NCBI GenBank assembly: GCA_024403695.1
Contig: JAKSRI010000002.1
Coordinates: 62,001-126,000 of the forward strand
Source of the DNA: Saccharofermentans sp.
GTDB lineage: Bacteria > Bacillota > Clostridia > Saccharofermentanales > Saccharofermentanaceae
Direction of reading: 5' to 3'
DNA: 64,000 bases
Numbering within the stretch: position 1 is the stretch's first letter; each line of letters begins with the position of its first letter. The notes under the pieces were generated by a model that had not been told where the DNA came from, searched no databases, and saw nothing but the letters and a program-made list of their open reading frames with translations. Both the position numbers and the translations under genes were made by a program. Shown piece after piece: positions 28,597 through 36,771 of the stretch.

Positions 28597-29619
28597 ATGA
28601 TTAAAGAAGCAATCGCAAAGATCGTATCCAAGCAGGACCTCACATATGATGAGGCATACACAGTAATGAATGAGATCATGAACGGTGAGACAACACCTAC
28701 TCAGAACGCTGCATTCCTTGCTGCACTTTCTACAAAGTCAGCTAAGGCTGAGACAATCGATGAGATTTCCGGTTGTGCTACAGCTATGAGAGAGCATGCG
28801 CTCACCGTAGACCATGACATGGATGTACTCGAGATTGTAGGTACAGGTGGAGACGGAGCTCACAGCTTCAATATTTCTACAACATCTGCTTTCGTTATCG
28901 CCGCTGCTGACGTAAAGGTAGCTAAGCATGGTAACCGTGCAGCATCTTCTAAGTCTGGTACAGCTGACTGTCTCGAGGCACTTGGCGCTAACATTGGTAT
29001 CGAGCCAGAGAAGTGTGTTGACCTCCTTAAGAAGGTTGGTTTCTGCTTCTTCTTCGCACAGAAGTATCATTCTTCCATGAAGTATGTAGGAGCTATCCGT
29101 AAGGAGCTCGGTTTCCGTACAGTATTTAACATCCTTGGACCTCTCACAAACCCAGCTAAGCCAGCTTACTACCTCCTCGGTGTATACGATGAGTATCTCG
29201 TAAACGTAGTAGCTCAGGTTCTCCCATCTCTTGGCGCTAAGCGTGGTCTCGTTGTATATGGTCAGGACAAGCTTGATGAGATTTCCATGAGCGCTCCAAC
29301 AACTGTTTGTGAGTTTGTTGGCGACATGAGCAAGACATATGTAATTAAGCCAGAGGACTTCGGCTTCGAGCGTTGCTCTAAGGAAGATCTCGTTGGTGGT
29401 ACACCAGAGGAGAATGCTCAGATTACTATCGACATCCTCGCTGGTAAGGAGCAGGGCCCTAAGAGAAATGTAGTTCTCATGAACGCAGGTGCAGCTCTCT
29501 ATGCAGCAGGTAAGGTTGATTCTATCGCAGCAGGTGTTAAGAAGGCAGCTGATATCATCGACAGCGGTGCTGCTCTCGAGAAGATGAAGCAGTTTGTAGC
29601 GGAGTCTAAGAACGTATGA
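28597..29619 (+). CDS. trpD: Anthranilate phosphoribosyltransferase
   Basis: A 340-residue enzyme joining anthranilate and PRPP. The PRPP-binding glycine loop [18 protein letters not shown] is at residues ~85-102, followed by [29 protein letters not shown] site before the ATG; its stop overlaps the trpC start by four bases. Confidence 0.96.
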   Translation: MIKEAIAKIVSKQDLTYDEAYTVMNEIMNGETTPTQNAAFLAALSTKSAKAETIDEISGCATAMREHALTVDHDMDVLEIVGTGGDGAHSFNISTTSAFVIAAADVKVAKHGNRAASSKSGTADCLEALGANIGIEPEKCVDLLKKVGFCFFFAQKYHSSMKYVGAIRKELGFRTVFNILGPLTNPAKPAYYLLGVYDEYLVNVVAQVLPSLGAKRGLVVYGQDKLDEISMSAPTTVCEFVGDMSKTYVIKPEDFGFERCSKEDLVGGTPEENAQITIDILAGKEQGPKRNVVLMNAGAALYAAGKVDSIAAGVKKAADIIDSGAALEKMKQFVAESKNV

Positions 29620-30401
29620 GTAATATCTTAGAGACAATCGCTGAAGCTACACGTGTTCGTGTGGCAGAAGCTAAGAAGGCACTTCCATTAGAGGAGATAA
29701 AGGCTTCGGCTTATGCGGCTCCTAAGGGTGATTTCGCTTTTGAGAAAGCCCTTGCAGCTGATGGCATGTCCTTTATCTGTGAGTGCAAGAAAGCATCCCC
29801 AAGTAAGGGCATCATCGCAGAAGATTTCCCTTATGTGGAAATCGCACGTGAGTATGAGGCGGCAGGCGCATCTGCTATCTCTGTTCTTACTGAGCCACAG
29901 TGGTTCAAGGGTTCCCTCGAGTACCTTCGTGAGATTGCAGCCACAGTTAAGACACCTTGCCTTCGTAAGGATTTCACTGTAGATGAGTACATGATTTATG
30001 AGGCTAAGCTCGCAGGTGCTTCTGCAGTGCTTCTTATCTGTTCTATTCTCGATGAGGCTACTTTGAAGGAATACATCTCTATCTGTGATGACCTCGGTTT
30101 GTCTGCTCTCGTAGAGGCGCATGACGAGGATGAGGCAAACATGGCAATCCGTTCTGGCGCGCGTGTTATCGGCGTAAATAACCGTGACCTCAAAACATTT
30201 ACAGTAGACCCAACAAACTGCTTAAGACTTCGCGCTATCGTTCCTGAGAACATCCTGTTCGTGGGCGAAAGTGGCGTGAAGACAGCAGAGGATATTAAGA
30301 CACTTTACGACAATAAGGTTGATGCTGTGCTTATCGGTGAGTCCTTCATGAGATCTCCAGATAAAGTGGCATTCCTCAAGGAGCTTAAGAAGCTTATATG
30401 A
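29616..30401 (+). CDS. trpC: Indole-3-glycerol-phosphate synthase
   Basis: A 261-residue TIM-barrel enzyme. Active-site segments are seen: [15 protein letters not shown] (catalytic Lys), [50 protein letters not shown] and FVGESGVKT. Standalone, not fused with trpF. ATGA overlaps at both ends. Confidence 0.96.
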   Translation: MSNILETIAEATRVRVAEAKKALPLEEIKASAYAAPKGDFAFEKALAADGMSFICECKKASPSKGIIAEDFPYVEIAREYEAAGASAISVLTEPQWFKGSLEYLREIAATVKTPCLRKDFTVDEYMIYEAKLAGASAVLLICSILDEATLKEYISICDDLGLSALVEAHDEDEANMAIRSGARVIGVNNRDLKTFTVDPTNCLRLRAIVPENILFVGESGVKTAEDIKTLYDNKVDAVLIGESFMRSPDKVAFLKELKKLI

Positions 30402-31024
30402 GTACAGGAATAAAGTTTTGTGGTCTTCGCCGTAAGGAAGATATAGCATATGTAGCTGAGCTTGGTGCAGACTTTGCTGGCTTCATTATGTCTCCAAAGT
30501 TCTGGCGTTATGTGGCCCCAGAAGATGTCGCAAATCTTCGTAAGGGACTTCCTGAGACTACGAAAGTAGTTGGCGTATTTGTCAACGAAGATGTATCCTA
30601 TGTGGCGAAGTGCATTAACGACGGTGTGATTGATATCGCACAGCTTCATGGCAGTGAATCCGAGGATTATATTAAGGAACTTCGCGAGGCAACTTCCGAT
30701 AAGGCAGTTATCACGAAAGTGTTTCTTATCAAGTCAGAGGACGACGTGGAGTTAGCACGTAAATCTACTGCGAATTATGTACTTCTTGATTCAGGAGTTG
30801 GCGGAACGGGACAGACATTTGACTGGACTTTAATTCGTGATATTGGCCGCGAGTATTTCCTTGCTGGTGGACTTAATCCTGATAATGTCGCTGATGCAGT
30901 TAACAGATTTCACCCAATGGCAGTTGATGTCAGCTCTGGAGTGGAAACAGATAAACTTAAAGACTACGCGAAAATGACAGCTTTCGCACAGGCCGTAAGA
31001 GGAGGAAAATATGACACAGTCTAA
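30398..31024 (+). CDS. trpF: Phosphoribosylanthranilate isomerase
   Basis: A 208-residue barrel enzyme. It begins with [13 protein letters not shown] (catalytic Cys in the KxCG segment), and shows [31 protein letters not shown] (catalytic Asp) and [11 protein letters not shown] with VDVSSGVE near the C terminus. Overlaps trpC by four and trpB by fourteen bases. Confidence 0.95.
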   Translation: MSTGIKFCGLRRKEDIAYVAELGADFAGFIMSPKFWRYVAPEDVANLRKGLPETTKVVGVFVNEDVSYVAKCINDGVIDIAQLHGSESEDYIKELREATSDKAVITKVFLIKSEDDVELARKSTANYVLLDSGVGGTGQTFDWTLIRDIGREYFLAGGLNPDNVADAVNRFHPMAVDVSSGVETDKLKDYAKMTAFAQAVRGGKYDTV

Positions 31025-32201
31025 AGGTAGATTCGGAGTTCATGGTGGACAGTATATCCCTGAGACTCTGATGAATGCGGTTATCGAGCTTGAAGAGGCT
31101 TATAACCACTACAAGAACGACCCTGAGTTTAATCGTGAACTTCAGGAACTCTTTAATGAATATGCAGGCAGACCAAGCCGTCTCTATTATGCAGAGAAGA
31201 TGACAAAGGATCTTGGTGGTGCAAAGATTTATCTTAAGAGAGAGGACCTTAACCATACTGGTTCCCACAAGATTAATAACGTACTTGGTCAGGCACTTCT
31301 CGCTAAGAAGATGGGTAAGACTCGTCTTATCGCTGAGACAGGTGCTGGACAGCACGGTGTAGCTACCGCGACAGCTGCTGCACTTCTTGGTATGGAGTGC
31401 GTAGTATTCATGGGTGAGGAGGATACAAAGCGTCAGGCTCTTAACGTATATCGTATGCGCCTTCTTGGTTCTGAGGTTATCCCTGTTAAGTCTGGTACAG
31501 CAACACTTAAGGATGCCGTATCTGAGGCTATGAGAGAGTGGACAAACCGTATCGATGATACACATTACTGCTTGGGTTCTGTAATGGGTCCACATCCATT
31601 CCCAACAATCGTTCGTGACTTCCAGTCAGTTATCTCTAAGGAGATTAAGGAGCAGATGCTCGAGAAGGAAGGCCGTTTGCCAGATGCAGTTATTGCCTGT
31701 GTAGGTGGTGGATCCAATGCCATCGGAACATTCTATAACTTTATCGAAGACAAGGAAGTAGCACTCATTGGTTGTGAGGCTGCTGGTCGTGGTATTGATA
31801 CTTTCGAGACAGCTGCAACAATTAACACAGGTCGTCTCGGAATCTTCCACGGAATGAAGTCCTACTTCTGTCAGGATGAGTACGGACAGATTGCTCCTGT
31901 ATATTCCATCTCTGCTGGTCTTGATTATCCAGGTATTGGACCTGAGCATGCTAACCTTCACGATTCTGGTCGTGCGCAGTATGTTGCCATCACTGATGAC
32001 GAGGCGGTTGATGCTTTCGAGTACCTCTCACGCACTGAGGGTATTATCCCTGCTATCGAGTCCGCACACGCTGTAGCATATGCTCGTAAGTATGCTCCAA
32101 CACTTTCTGAGGATAAGATTATCGTAATTACAATTTCTGGTCGTGGTGATAAGGACTGCGCTGCCATTGCACGTTACAGAGGGGAGGACATCACAGAATG
32201 A
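31011..32201 (+). CDS. trpB: Tryptophan synthase beta chain
   Basis: A 396-residue PLP enzyme condensing indole with serine. The PLP lysine is in [19 protein letters not shown], the Glu and indole-site segment is [16 protein letters not shown], and the phosphate loop is [12 protein letters not shown]. Typical TrpB1 length. Start has AGGAGG inside the end of trpF. Confidence 0.97.
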   Translation: MTQSKGRFGVHGGQYIPETLMNAVIELEEAYNHYKNDPEFNRELQELFNEYAGRPSRLYYAEKMTKDLGGAKIYLKREDLNHTGSHKINNVLGQALLAKKMGKTRLIAETGAGQHGVATATAAALLGMECVVFMGEEDTKRQALNVYRMRLLGSEVIPVKSGTATLKDAVSEAMREWTNRIDDTHYCLGSVMGPHPFPTIVRDFQSVISKEIKEQMLEKEGRLPDAVIACVGGGSNAIGTFYNFIEDKEVALIGCEAAGRGIDTFETAATINTGRLGIFHGMKSYFCQDEYGQIAPVYSISAGLDYPGIGPEHANLHDSGRAQYVAITDDEAVDAFEYLSRTEGIIPAIESAHAVAYARKYAPTLSEDKIIVITISGRGDKDCAAIARYRGEDITE

Positions 32202-32983
32202 GTAAGGCAAGAATAAAAGAGGCTTTTGCTAATTCAAAAGCATTTATCCCATTTATCACATGTGGTTTTCCTGATGTGGAGACAACAATCGCTGTTGTAG
32301 AAGCTGCTGTAGCTAACGGTGCCGACCTCATCGAGATTGGTATCCCATTCTCTGATCCAACAGCTGAGGGTCCGGTTATCCAGGGCGCTAACCTAGTAGC
32401 TCTTCAGGGCGGCATCACAACAGATAAGGTGTTTGATACAGTTAAGATTCTTCGTGAGGAGAAGGGCATCAAGATTCCACTCGTATTTATGACATATGCT
32501 AATGTTGTATATAGCTATGGTGCAGAGAAGTTCATGACAAAGTGTTCTGAGATTGGTATCGACGGAATTATCCTTCCAGATCTCCCATTTGAGGAGAAGG
32601 CTGAGTTCTCTGATGTTTGTGATAAGTATGACGTGGCACTCATTAGCTTGATTGCTCCTACATCTGAGTCTCGTATCGCTATGATTGCTAAGGAAGCAGA
32701 CGGATTTATCTATGTTGTATCTTCACTTGGTGTAACAGGTACACGTTCTGAGATTACAACAAATCTCGGTTCTATCGTTGCTAAGATTCGTGAAGTAACT
32801 GATGTTCCATGTGCTATCGGATTTGGTATTTCTAATCCAGAACAGGCTAAGAAGATGGCTGGATTCTCTGATGGTGCTATTGTAGGTTCTGCTATTATCA
32901 AGATTATTGATAAGTATGGTAAGGATTCCGCTGGCCCTGTTGGTGAGTATGTTAAGTCTATGAAGGAAGCTGTAGTATCATAA
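32198..32983 (+). CDS. trpA: Tryptophan synthase alpha chain
   Basis: A 261-residue aldolase-like subunit cleaving indole-glycerol phosphate. The catalytic Glu is in [20 protein letters not shown] and the catalytic Asp region is [14 protein letters not shown]; the phosphate loop [10 protein letters not shown] is present. Starts in an ATGA overlap with trpB. Its last codons form the left arm of a 23-bp inverted repeat. Confidence 0.97.
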   Translation: MSKARIKEAFANSKAFIPFITCGFPDVETTIAVVEAAVANGADLIEIGIPFSDPTAEGPVIQGANLVALQGGITTDKVFDTVKILREEKGIKIPLVFMTYANVVYSYGAEKFMTKCSEIGIDGIILPDLPFEEKAEFSDVCDKYDVALISLIAPTSESRIAMIAKEADGFIYVVSSLGVTGTRSEITTNLGSIVAKIREVTDVPCAIGFGISNPEQAKKMAGFSDGAIVGSAIIKIIDKYGKDSAGPVGEYVKSMKEAVVS

Positions 32984-33056
32984 TTTGCTACAGTCCTCCG
33001 CGCATTGCTGGCGCAATGCTTGTGCGTAAGTCCGCAAATTATGATACTACAGCTTC
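32966..33056. repeat. 23-bp perfect inverted repeat with inner hairpin at the end of trpA
   Basis: The end of trpA plus eight following bases (32966-32988) is the exact reverse complement of 33034-33056. Between the arms, GCATTGC at 33002-33008 and GCAATGC at 33013-33019 form a second small hairpin. The whole can fold as one very stable branched stem in RNA. There is no U-run, so it is not an ordinary terminator; the real terminator lies 75 bases further on. Confidence 0.85.
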
Positions 33057-33070
33057 TGGTGGAGTAAGGA

Positions 33071-33099
33071 TATCGTAATTTGCTACAGTCCTCCGCGCA
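33071..33099 (+). repeat. Second copy of the sequence spanning the trpA stop
   Basis: TATC-G-TAATTTGC and the following 16 bases repeat 32976-33004 (TATC-A-TAATTTGC...) with one mismatch in 29 bases. Copy one contains the trpA stop codon. Direct and inverted copies within 135 bases suggest a local duplication or a small repeated element. Confidence 0.8.
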
Positions 33100-33131
33100 A
33101 TTAATAAATACTATATAAACAGTATGATATT

Positions 33132-33163
33132 CCGAGTCGTCACATATGGCGACTCGGTTTTTT
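33132..33163 (+). terminator. trp operon terminator
   Basis: CCGAGTCG and CGACTCGG pair around a ten-base loop, followed by six T. Confidence 0.92.
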
Positions 33164-33172
33164 GTTGAAAAT

Positions 33173-33218
33173 TTACCGTAAAACTTGCCATAGCATGGTA
33201 ATAAGTACGGCAAGTTTT
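33173..33218 (+). repeat. 46-base hairpin repeat, copy 1
   Basis: AAAACTTGCC pairs with GGCAAGTTTT at the 3' end, and the flanking TTACC can pair with GGTAA inside the loop, so the two stems interlock in pseudoknot order. CCGTA/TACGG offers a third choice. Copy 2 at 33258 differs at one position. Confidence 0.75.
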
Positions 33219-33257
33219 GCTCATATGAGTGGATTTTTGGGTGTTACGAATGCGGAA

Positions 33258-33303
33258 TTACCGTAAAACTTGCCATAGTATGGTAATAAGTACGGCAAGT
33301 TTT
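33258..33303 (+). repeat. 46-base hairpin repeat, copy 2
   Basis: Same sequence as copy 1 with a single C-to-T change in the loop; 85 bases from it. The 3' end runs into TTTTTG, so it can also serve as a terminator just before the next lipoprotein gene. Confidence 0.75.
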
Positions 33304-33391
33304 TGTGGTTTTAAGGAGAAAGTTTTGCAACCACCATGATATTTCCACGAGTATATAGGTGAAAGAACAAAAGACAATGGAGGTAACAACC

Positions 33392-33934
33392 ATGAAAATA
33401 AATAAAAAAGCTTTAGTTGCAGTATTACTCGTAGGATCAATTCTCTTGTCTGCTTGTGGCGATAAGGCCGACGGCAAGCGTAATAAAAAGAACAAGAAGG
33501 AAGAACATCGTGCGCGAATCTTGGATACATATACTCTTGATGATATCGAGGAGAAGACCAACGCTAAGGAAATGGTGGAGAGCGTATACTACAATGAAGA
33601 TTGCTACAGAGTAAATAGCAATAACAAGTATAATAACGCAAGATTTATCATCTTTGATTCAGAGGTTGAGGCGCAGGAGTTCTATGAGGATGCTATAGAG
33701 GATTATCTGTTAAGTAAATCTTATTCTGATGATAAGTATTCTATTGGTTATGAGTATGGAGTATGTGATGCATCCATTATCGATATGATTCTTGTAGATA
33801 AGAATATTGTAATGATTGCTGAGACAGCGATATATGGTGACTGGGCTGTAGTTGATGGTGAAGACAGTGAGTCTTGTGGAACTGTTTACCTTGACGACGA
33901 TGATATAGCTAAGATTGTAGAAGAGTGGAGTTAA
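33392..33934 (+). CDS. Predicted lipoprotein, unknown function
   Basis: A 180-residue lipoprotein: lipobox LLSAC (Cys near residue 22) followed by a Lys-rich stretch. The mature part is acidic with DLYDDIEEKTNAKEM-like helices and a strand-rich middle; I do not recognise the family. Start ATG 33392 follows GGAGG; an upstream in-frame GTG lacks a site. One base separates its stop from the next lipoprotein gene, so they form a pair. Confidence 0.75.
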   Translation: MKINKKALVAVLLVGSILLSACGDKADGKRNKKNKKEEHRARILDTYTLDDIEEKTNAKEMVESVYYNEDCYRVNSNNKYNNARFIIFDSEVEAQEFYEDAIEDYLLSKSYSDDKYSIGYEYGVCDASIIDMILVDKNIVMIAETAIYGDWAVVDGEDSESCGTVYLDDDDIAKIVEEWS

Positions 33935-33935
33935 T

Positions 33936-34442
33936 ATGAAGAAGATAGTAGCGATTATGGTTGCTGTGATGTGTTTGGCAATGGTGGGTTGTAGTAGGGA
34001 GACCACTTCTGGGAAGTCCCATAAGAAGCATCATAAAGACAGAGATAAGTCAGAGGTTACAGAAATTGTTGTGACAACAACACCTACTACTTATAAATAT
34101 ACTGAGAAGTCTTTTGTAGAAGAGGGAATTTACAGCATCTCATTACGTGATAATGATACAGACGATGAAATTAGTATTGATTTTAACAAGAAGACTCTGA
34201 CCATCAATGGTGAGAAATACACGCTTACAGATGAGCAGAGTGATGATATTCTCATATACATGACTGAGTTCTCACTAGCTGTAGAGGCTAAGGAATATGA
34301 TTACTGGCCTCATTCGGAAGAGTATCCTGATATGTTTGTCCTCTTTGAATATTCTGTTAATCACCAGAGATGGGATGGAGCGCTTTGCTATCCAGACAAC
34401 TGGAATGAAATGATAGATTATCTTAAAAGCTCAGTAAATTAA
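33936..34442 (+). CDS. Predicted lipoprotein, unknown function
   Basis: A 168-residue lipoprotein with lipobox AMVGC (Cys near residue 19), a His/Lys-rich linker and a Thr-rich spacer, then a mixed domain including NKKTLTINGEKYTLTDEQ. Its layout (signal, basic linker, small beta-rich domain) parallels its upstream neighbour, suggesting a shared surface role. No family recognised. Confidence 0.75.
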   Translation: MKKIVAIMVAVMCLAMVGCSRETTSGKSHKKHHKDRDKSEVTEIVVTTTPTTYKYTEKSFVEEGIYSISLRDNDTDDEISIDFNKKTLTINGEKYTLTDEQSDDILIYMTEFSLAVEAKEYDYWPHSEEYPDMFVLFEYSVNHQRWDGALCYPDNWNEMIDYLKSSVN

Positions 34443-34453
34443 TTTGACTGCTG

Positions 34454-34462
34454 TGTTAAAAT
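34454..34462 (+). promoter_or_regulatory. Extended -10 promoter directing a probable leaderless transcript
   Basis: TGTTAAAAT fits TGnTATAAT with one change. Transcription seven bases downstream would begin within three bases of the ATG at 34472, and no ribosome site is present. Confidence 0.5.
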
Positions 34463-34471
34463 AACTTCATA

Positions 34472-35857
34472 ATGAGTTATATGGATAAAAACACAGAGAT
34501 TTCTATAGAAATAGCCCGTAGAGTCGCCGAGAAAGGTGGCTCTACTTATTATGTGGGCGGATATGTAAGAGATAAGATTCTTGGAATTGAGAACAAAGAT
34601 ATTGATATCGAAGTCCATGGTGTTAAGCCTGCTGTGCTGGAGGAAATACTCGACAGTCTTGGTGAGCGAATCACTATTGGTGAGAGTTTTGGCATTTATG
34701 GCCTGAAGGGCTATGACATCGATGTTGCTATGCCTCGTCAGGAGAAAAATCGCGGTAAGGGACATAAGGATTTTGATGTTTTTGTTGATCCTGATATCGG
34801 AACAAAGAAGGCTAGTGAGCGAAGAGACTTTACAATTAATGCTCTTATGCAGGATGTGCTCACAGAGAACATAGTTGATCACTGGAATGGACTTGAGGAC
34901 CTTAAAGCCCATGTTATAAGACATATTAACAATGTTACATTTGTTGAGGACCCTCTGAGAGTCTTAAGAGCGGCTCAGTTTGCAGCAAGATTTGAATATA
35001 AAGTTGCGAATGAGACTATAGAACTATGCAAGTCAATGAACTTGGAGTCACTTGCTCAGGAACGCATTATGGCGGAGCTGGGGAAGGCACTTCTTAAAGC
35101 GAATAAGCCATCGATTTTCTTCCAGGTTTTGCGCGAAATGGACCAGCTTACCACGTGGTTTCCAGAGGTGGAGGACCTTATTGGGGTGGAGCAGAATCCA
35201 AGATATCATGCAGAAGGTGACGTATGGACTCACACCATGATGGTTCTTGACGCGGCGGTTGTTTTCGCCCGCGGGGGGAAGTGTCGAAATGAGCTCGGTT
35301 TTATGTTATCCGCTCTTTGTCATGATTTTGGCAAGGTGGTCGCCACTGAGTTTGTTAACGGTGGTATTCACGCATATGGTCATGAAGTGAAGGGGATTCC
35401 GCTTGTTAAGACTTTCATTAGAAGACTTACGAGTGAGAAGGACATTCTGGATTACGTTGTAAATATCACGCGTCTTCATATGAAGCCTAATAGTATGGCG
35501 AATATGAATTCTCATATAAAGAAAACCAATCAGATGTTTGATGATGCTATTGATCCAGAGGGACTTATATGTATGGCTTTGTCGGATACATATGGTCAGA
35601 TTCTGGGTGAGAATTCAGGACTAAAGGAACCCGGTTCTAATGGGGACTGGCTATATGCGAGACTGGATATTTATCGTGAATATATGTCTAGACCTTATGT
35701 AATGGGGCGTGATCTGATGGAGGCAGGACTTAAACCTGGCAAAGAATTTAAGGAGTATTTGGATTTTGCGCATAAGCTTCGTTTGGCTGGGGTTCCTAAG
35801 AATTCAGTACTTAGTCAGATACTATCTATGGCCCGTAAACAGGAAAATAAAAAATAA
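34472..35857 (+). CDS. CCA-adding / poly(A) polymerase family nucleotidyltransferase with HD domain
   Basis: A 461-residue class II nucleotidyltransferase. The head domain has YYVGGYVRDKILG and the catalytic carboxylates in NKDIDIEVHG, then RRDFTINALMQD and DPLRVLRAAQFAARF. A C-terminal HD domain carries LSALCHDFGKV and H-x-x-x-x-HEVKG, a metal phosphohydrolase found in some CCA enzymes. It probably adds or repairs the tRNA 3'-CCA end. There is no ribosome site before ATG 34472; a second ATG lies three codons on. Confidence 0.88.
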   Translation: MSYMDKNTEISIEIARRVAEKGGSTYYVGGYVRDKILGIENKDIDIEVHGVKPAVLEEILDSLGERITIGESFGIYGLKGYDIDVAMPRQEKNRGKGHKDFDVFVDPDIGTKKASERRDFTINALMQDVLTENIVDHWNGLEDLKAHVIRHINNVTFVEDPLRVLRAAQFAARFEYKVANETIELCKSMNLESLAQERIMAELGKALLKANKPSIFFQVLREMDQLTTWFPEVEDLIGVEQNPRYHAEGDVWTHTMMVLDAAVVFARGGKCRNELGFMLSALCHDFGKVVATEFVNGGIHAYGHEVKGIPLVKTFIRRLTSEKDILDYVVNITRLHMKPNSMANMNSHIKKTNQMFDDAIDPEGLICMALSDTYGQILGENSGLKEPGSNGDWLYARLDIYREYMSRPYVMGRDLMEAGLKPGKEFKEYLDFAHKLRLAGVPKNSVLSQILSMARKQENKK

Positions 35858-35864
35858 ATCTTCA

Positions 35865-35893
35865 TTGAATATTTTAAGGTACTATTCTATAAT
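35865..35893 (+). promoter_or_regulatory. Promoter of the intergenic small RNA
   Basis: TTGAAT at 35865-35870, exactly 17 bases, then a perfect TATAAT at 35888-35893. Transcription would start near 35900, at the base of the closing stem. Confidence 0.8.
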
Positions 35894-35899
35894 TCAAAC

Positions 35900-36009
35900 G
35901 GCTGTTAGATAACGAGTGTTCGATATTATCGCACCCCTTCCAATTCACTTACCCTCTCATAGGCAGAAATGCCTAGCGGTATTATTGGCTCTTATCTAGC
36001 AGCTTTTTT
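35900..36009 (+). ncRNA. Structured small RNA of about 110 nt, unassigned
   Basis: GCTGTTAGATAA (35901-35912) pairs with TTATCTAGCAGC (35992-36003), directly followed by six T, so the closing stem is also the terminator. Inside, a small hairpin (GTG-TT-CGA with TCG-CAC, ~35917-35933) and a long arm are predicted: CCAAT/ATTGG, TACC/GGTA and a perfect TAGGCA-GAAA-TGCCTA tip at 35960-35975. No ORF lies within. A three-way junction with promoter and terminator of its own indicates an independent RNA. I considered 6S RNA; it is too short and lacks the central bubble. Confidence 0.65.
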
Positions 36010-36108
36010 GTGCGTGAAATTTGCCACATAATTATAATATTTATATTAATAAGGAGCGTGTATAATTTATTTAACATGGGCTAGTCTCGTAATTGAAGGA
36101 GTTATACA

Positions 36109-36756
36109 ATGCCACCAAAACAAAAATATTCTGCAGAATCGGTTGTTGAAGCTTGTAGAAGCATCATTATCAACAAGGGTGCCGAGGCTCTTACTGCAAG
36201 AGAGATTTCGGCTGTTTTGGGATCTACCACTGCTCCAATTTTTACCTATTTTGGTTCTATGGAAGAAGTAATCAAGGCAGTATTCGAGAAAATATCTTCA
36301 GAATGTTATCAGTATCTTATGGAGTGCTTGGAGTATTCTTTGTCCATTAAAGAATTCAGTATTAGATGGGTTAGATATGCCAGAGATAATACAAAACTAT
36401 ATGAATTTCTTTTCCTTCAGAAAGGAATGACAAAAAACCTTGTAAATGAGAATAGTCAGAGATTTGCAGAAACGCTTGTTCCGCTTGTAGAGAATATATG
36501 CAGAGCATTTGATCTTAAGGTGGAAGATGCGGCTGAACTAATGCATATGGTTACTCTTGTTTTATCCGGTATATGTAATTCCATCATTAGTAAGTATCAT
36601 TCATATTCTGATGATGAAGTTGAGACTATAGTACGTAATATGGTGTCTTCAATGGTTAACAACTATTACCTCAATTACGGCAAGATTGACGTGGATAAAG
36701 CAAATGCTATTTTTGGCGATAAAGTCAGAGAGAGTATGAAAAAGTATTTTGAATAA
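36109..36756 (+). CDS. TetR-family transcriptional regulator
   Basis: A 215-residue TetR-type repressor. The N-terminal helix-turn-helix reads ALTAREISAVLGSTTAPIFTYFGSMEEVIKAVF, with the typical recognition helix ending in a Tyr-Phe pair. The C-terminal part is an all-helical ligand domain. GAAGGAG before ATG. It is 15 bases upstream of a membrane-protein gene and may control it and the polysaccharide genes beyond. Confidence 0.92.
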   Translation: MPPKQKYSAESVVEACRSIIINKGAEALTAREISAVLGSTTAPIFTYFGSMEEVIKAVFEKISSECYQYLMECLEYSLSIKEFSIRWVRYARDNTKLYEFLFLQKGMTKNLVNENSQRFAETLVPLVENICRAFDLKVEDAAELMHMVTLVLSGICNSIISKYHSYSDDEVETIVRNMVSSMVNNYYLNYGKIDVDKANAIFGDKVRESMKKYFE

Positions 36757-36771
36757 TGGTGAAGGGGAGTT

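Noticed and set aside
30957..31595. Minus-strand frame over trpF and trpB
   Set aside because: Shadow of conserved trp genes, no ribosome site and no recognisable domain.
33173..33303. Possible CRISPR remnant (two repeats with one spacer)
   Set aside because: The repeats are 46-base hairpins with T-rich ends, only two copies exist, the 39-base gap is not spacer-like, and no cas genes are near.
35900..36009. 6S RNA
   Set aside because: Too short, three-way junction in place of a long rod with a central bubble, and no match to the 6S layout I know.
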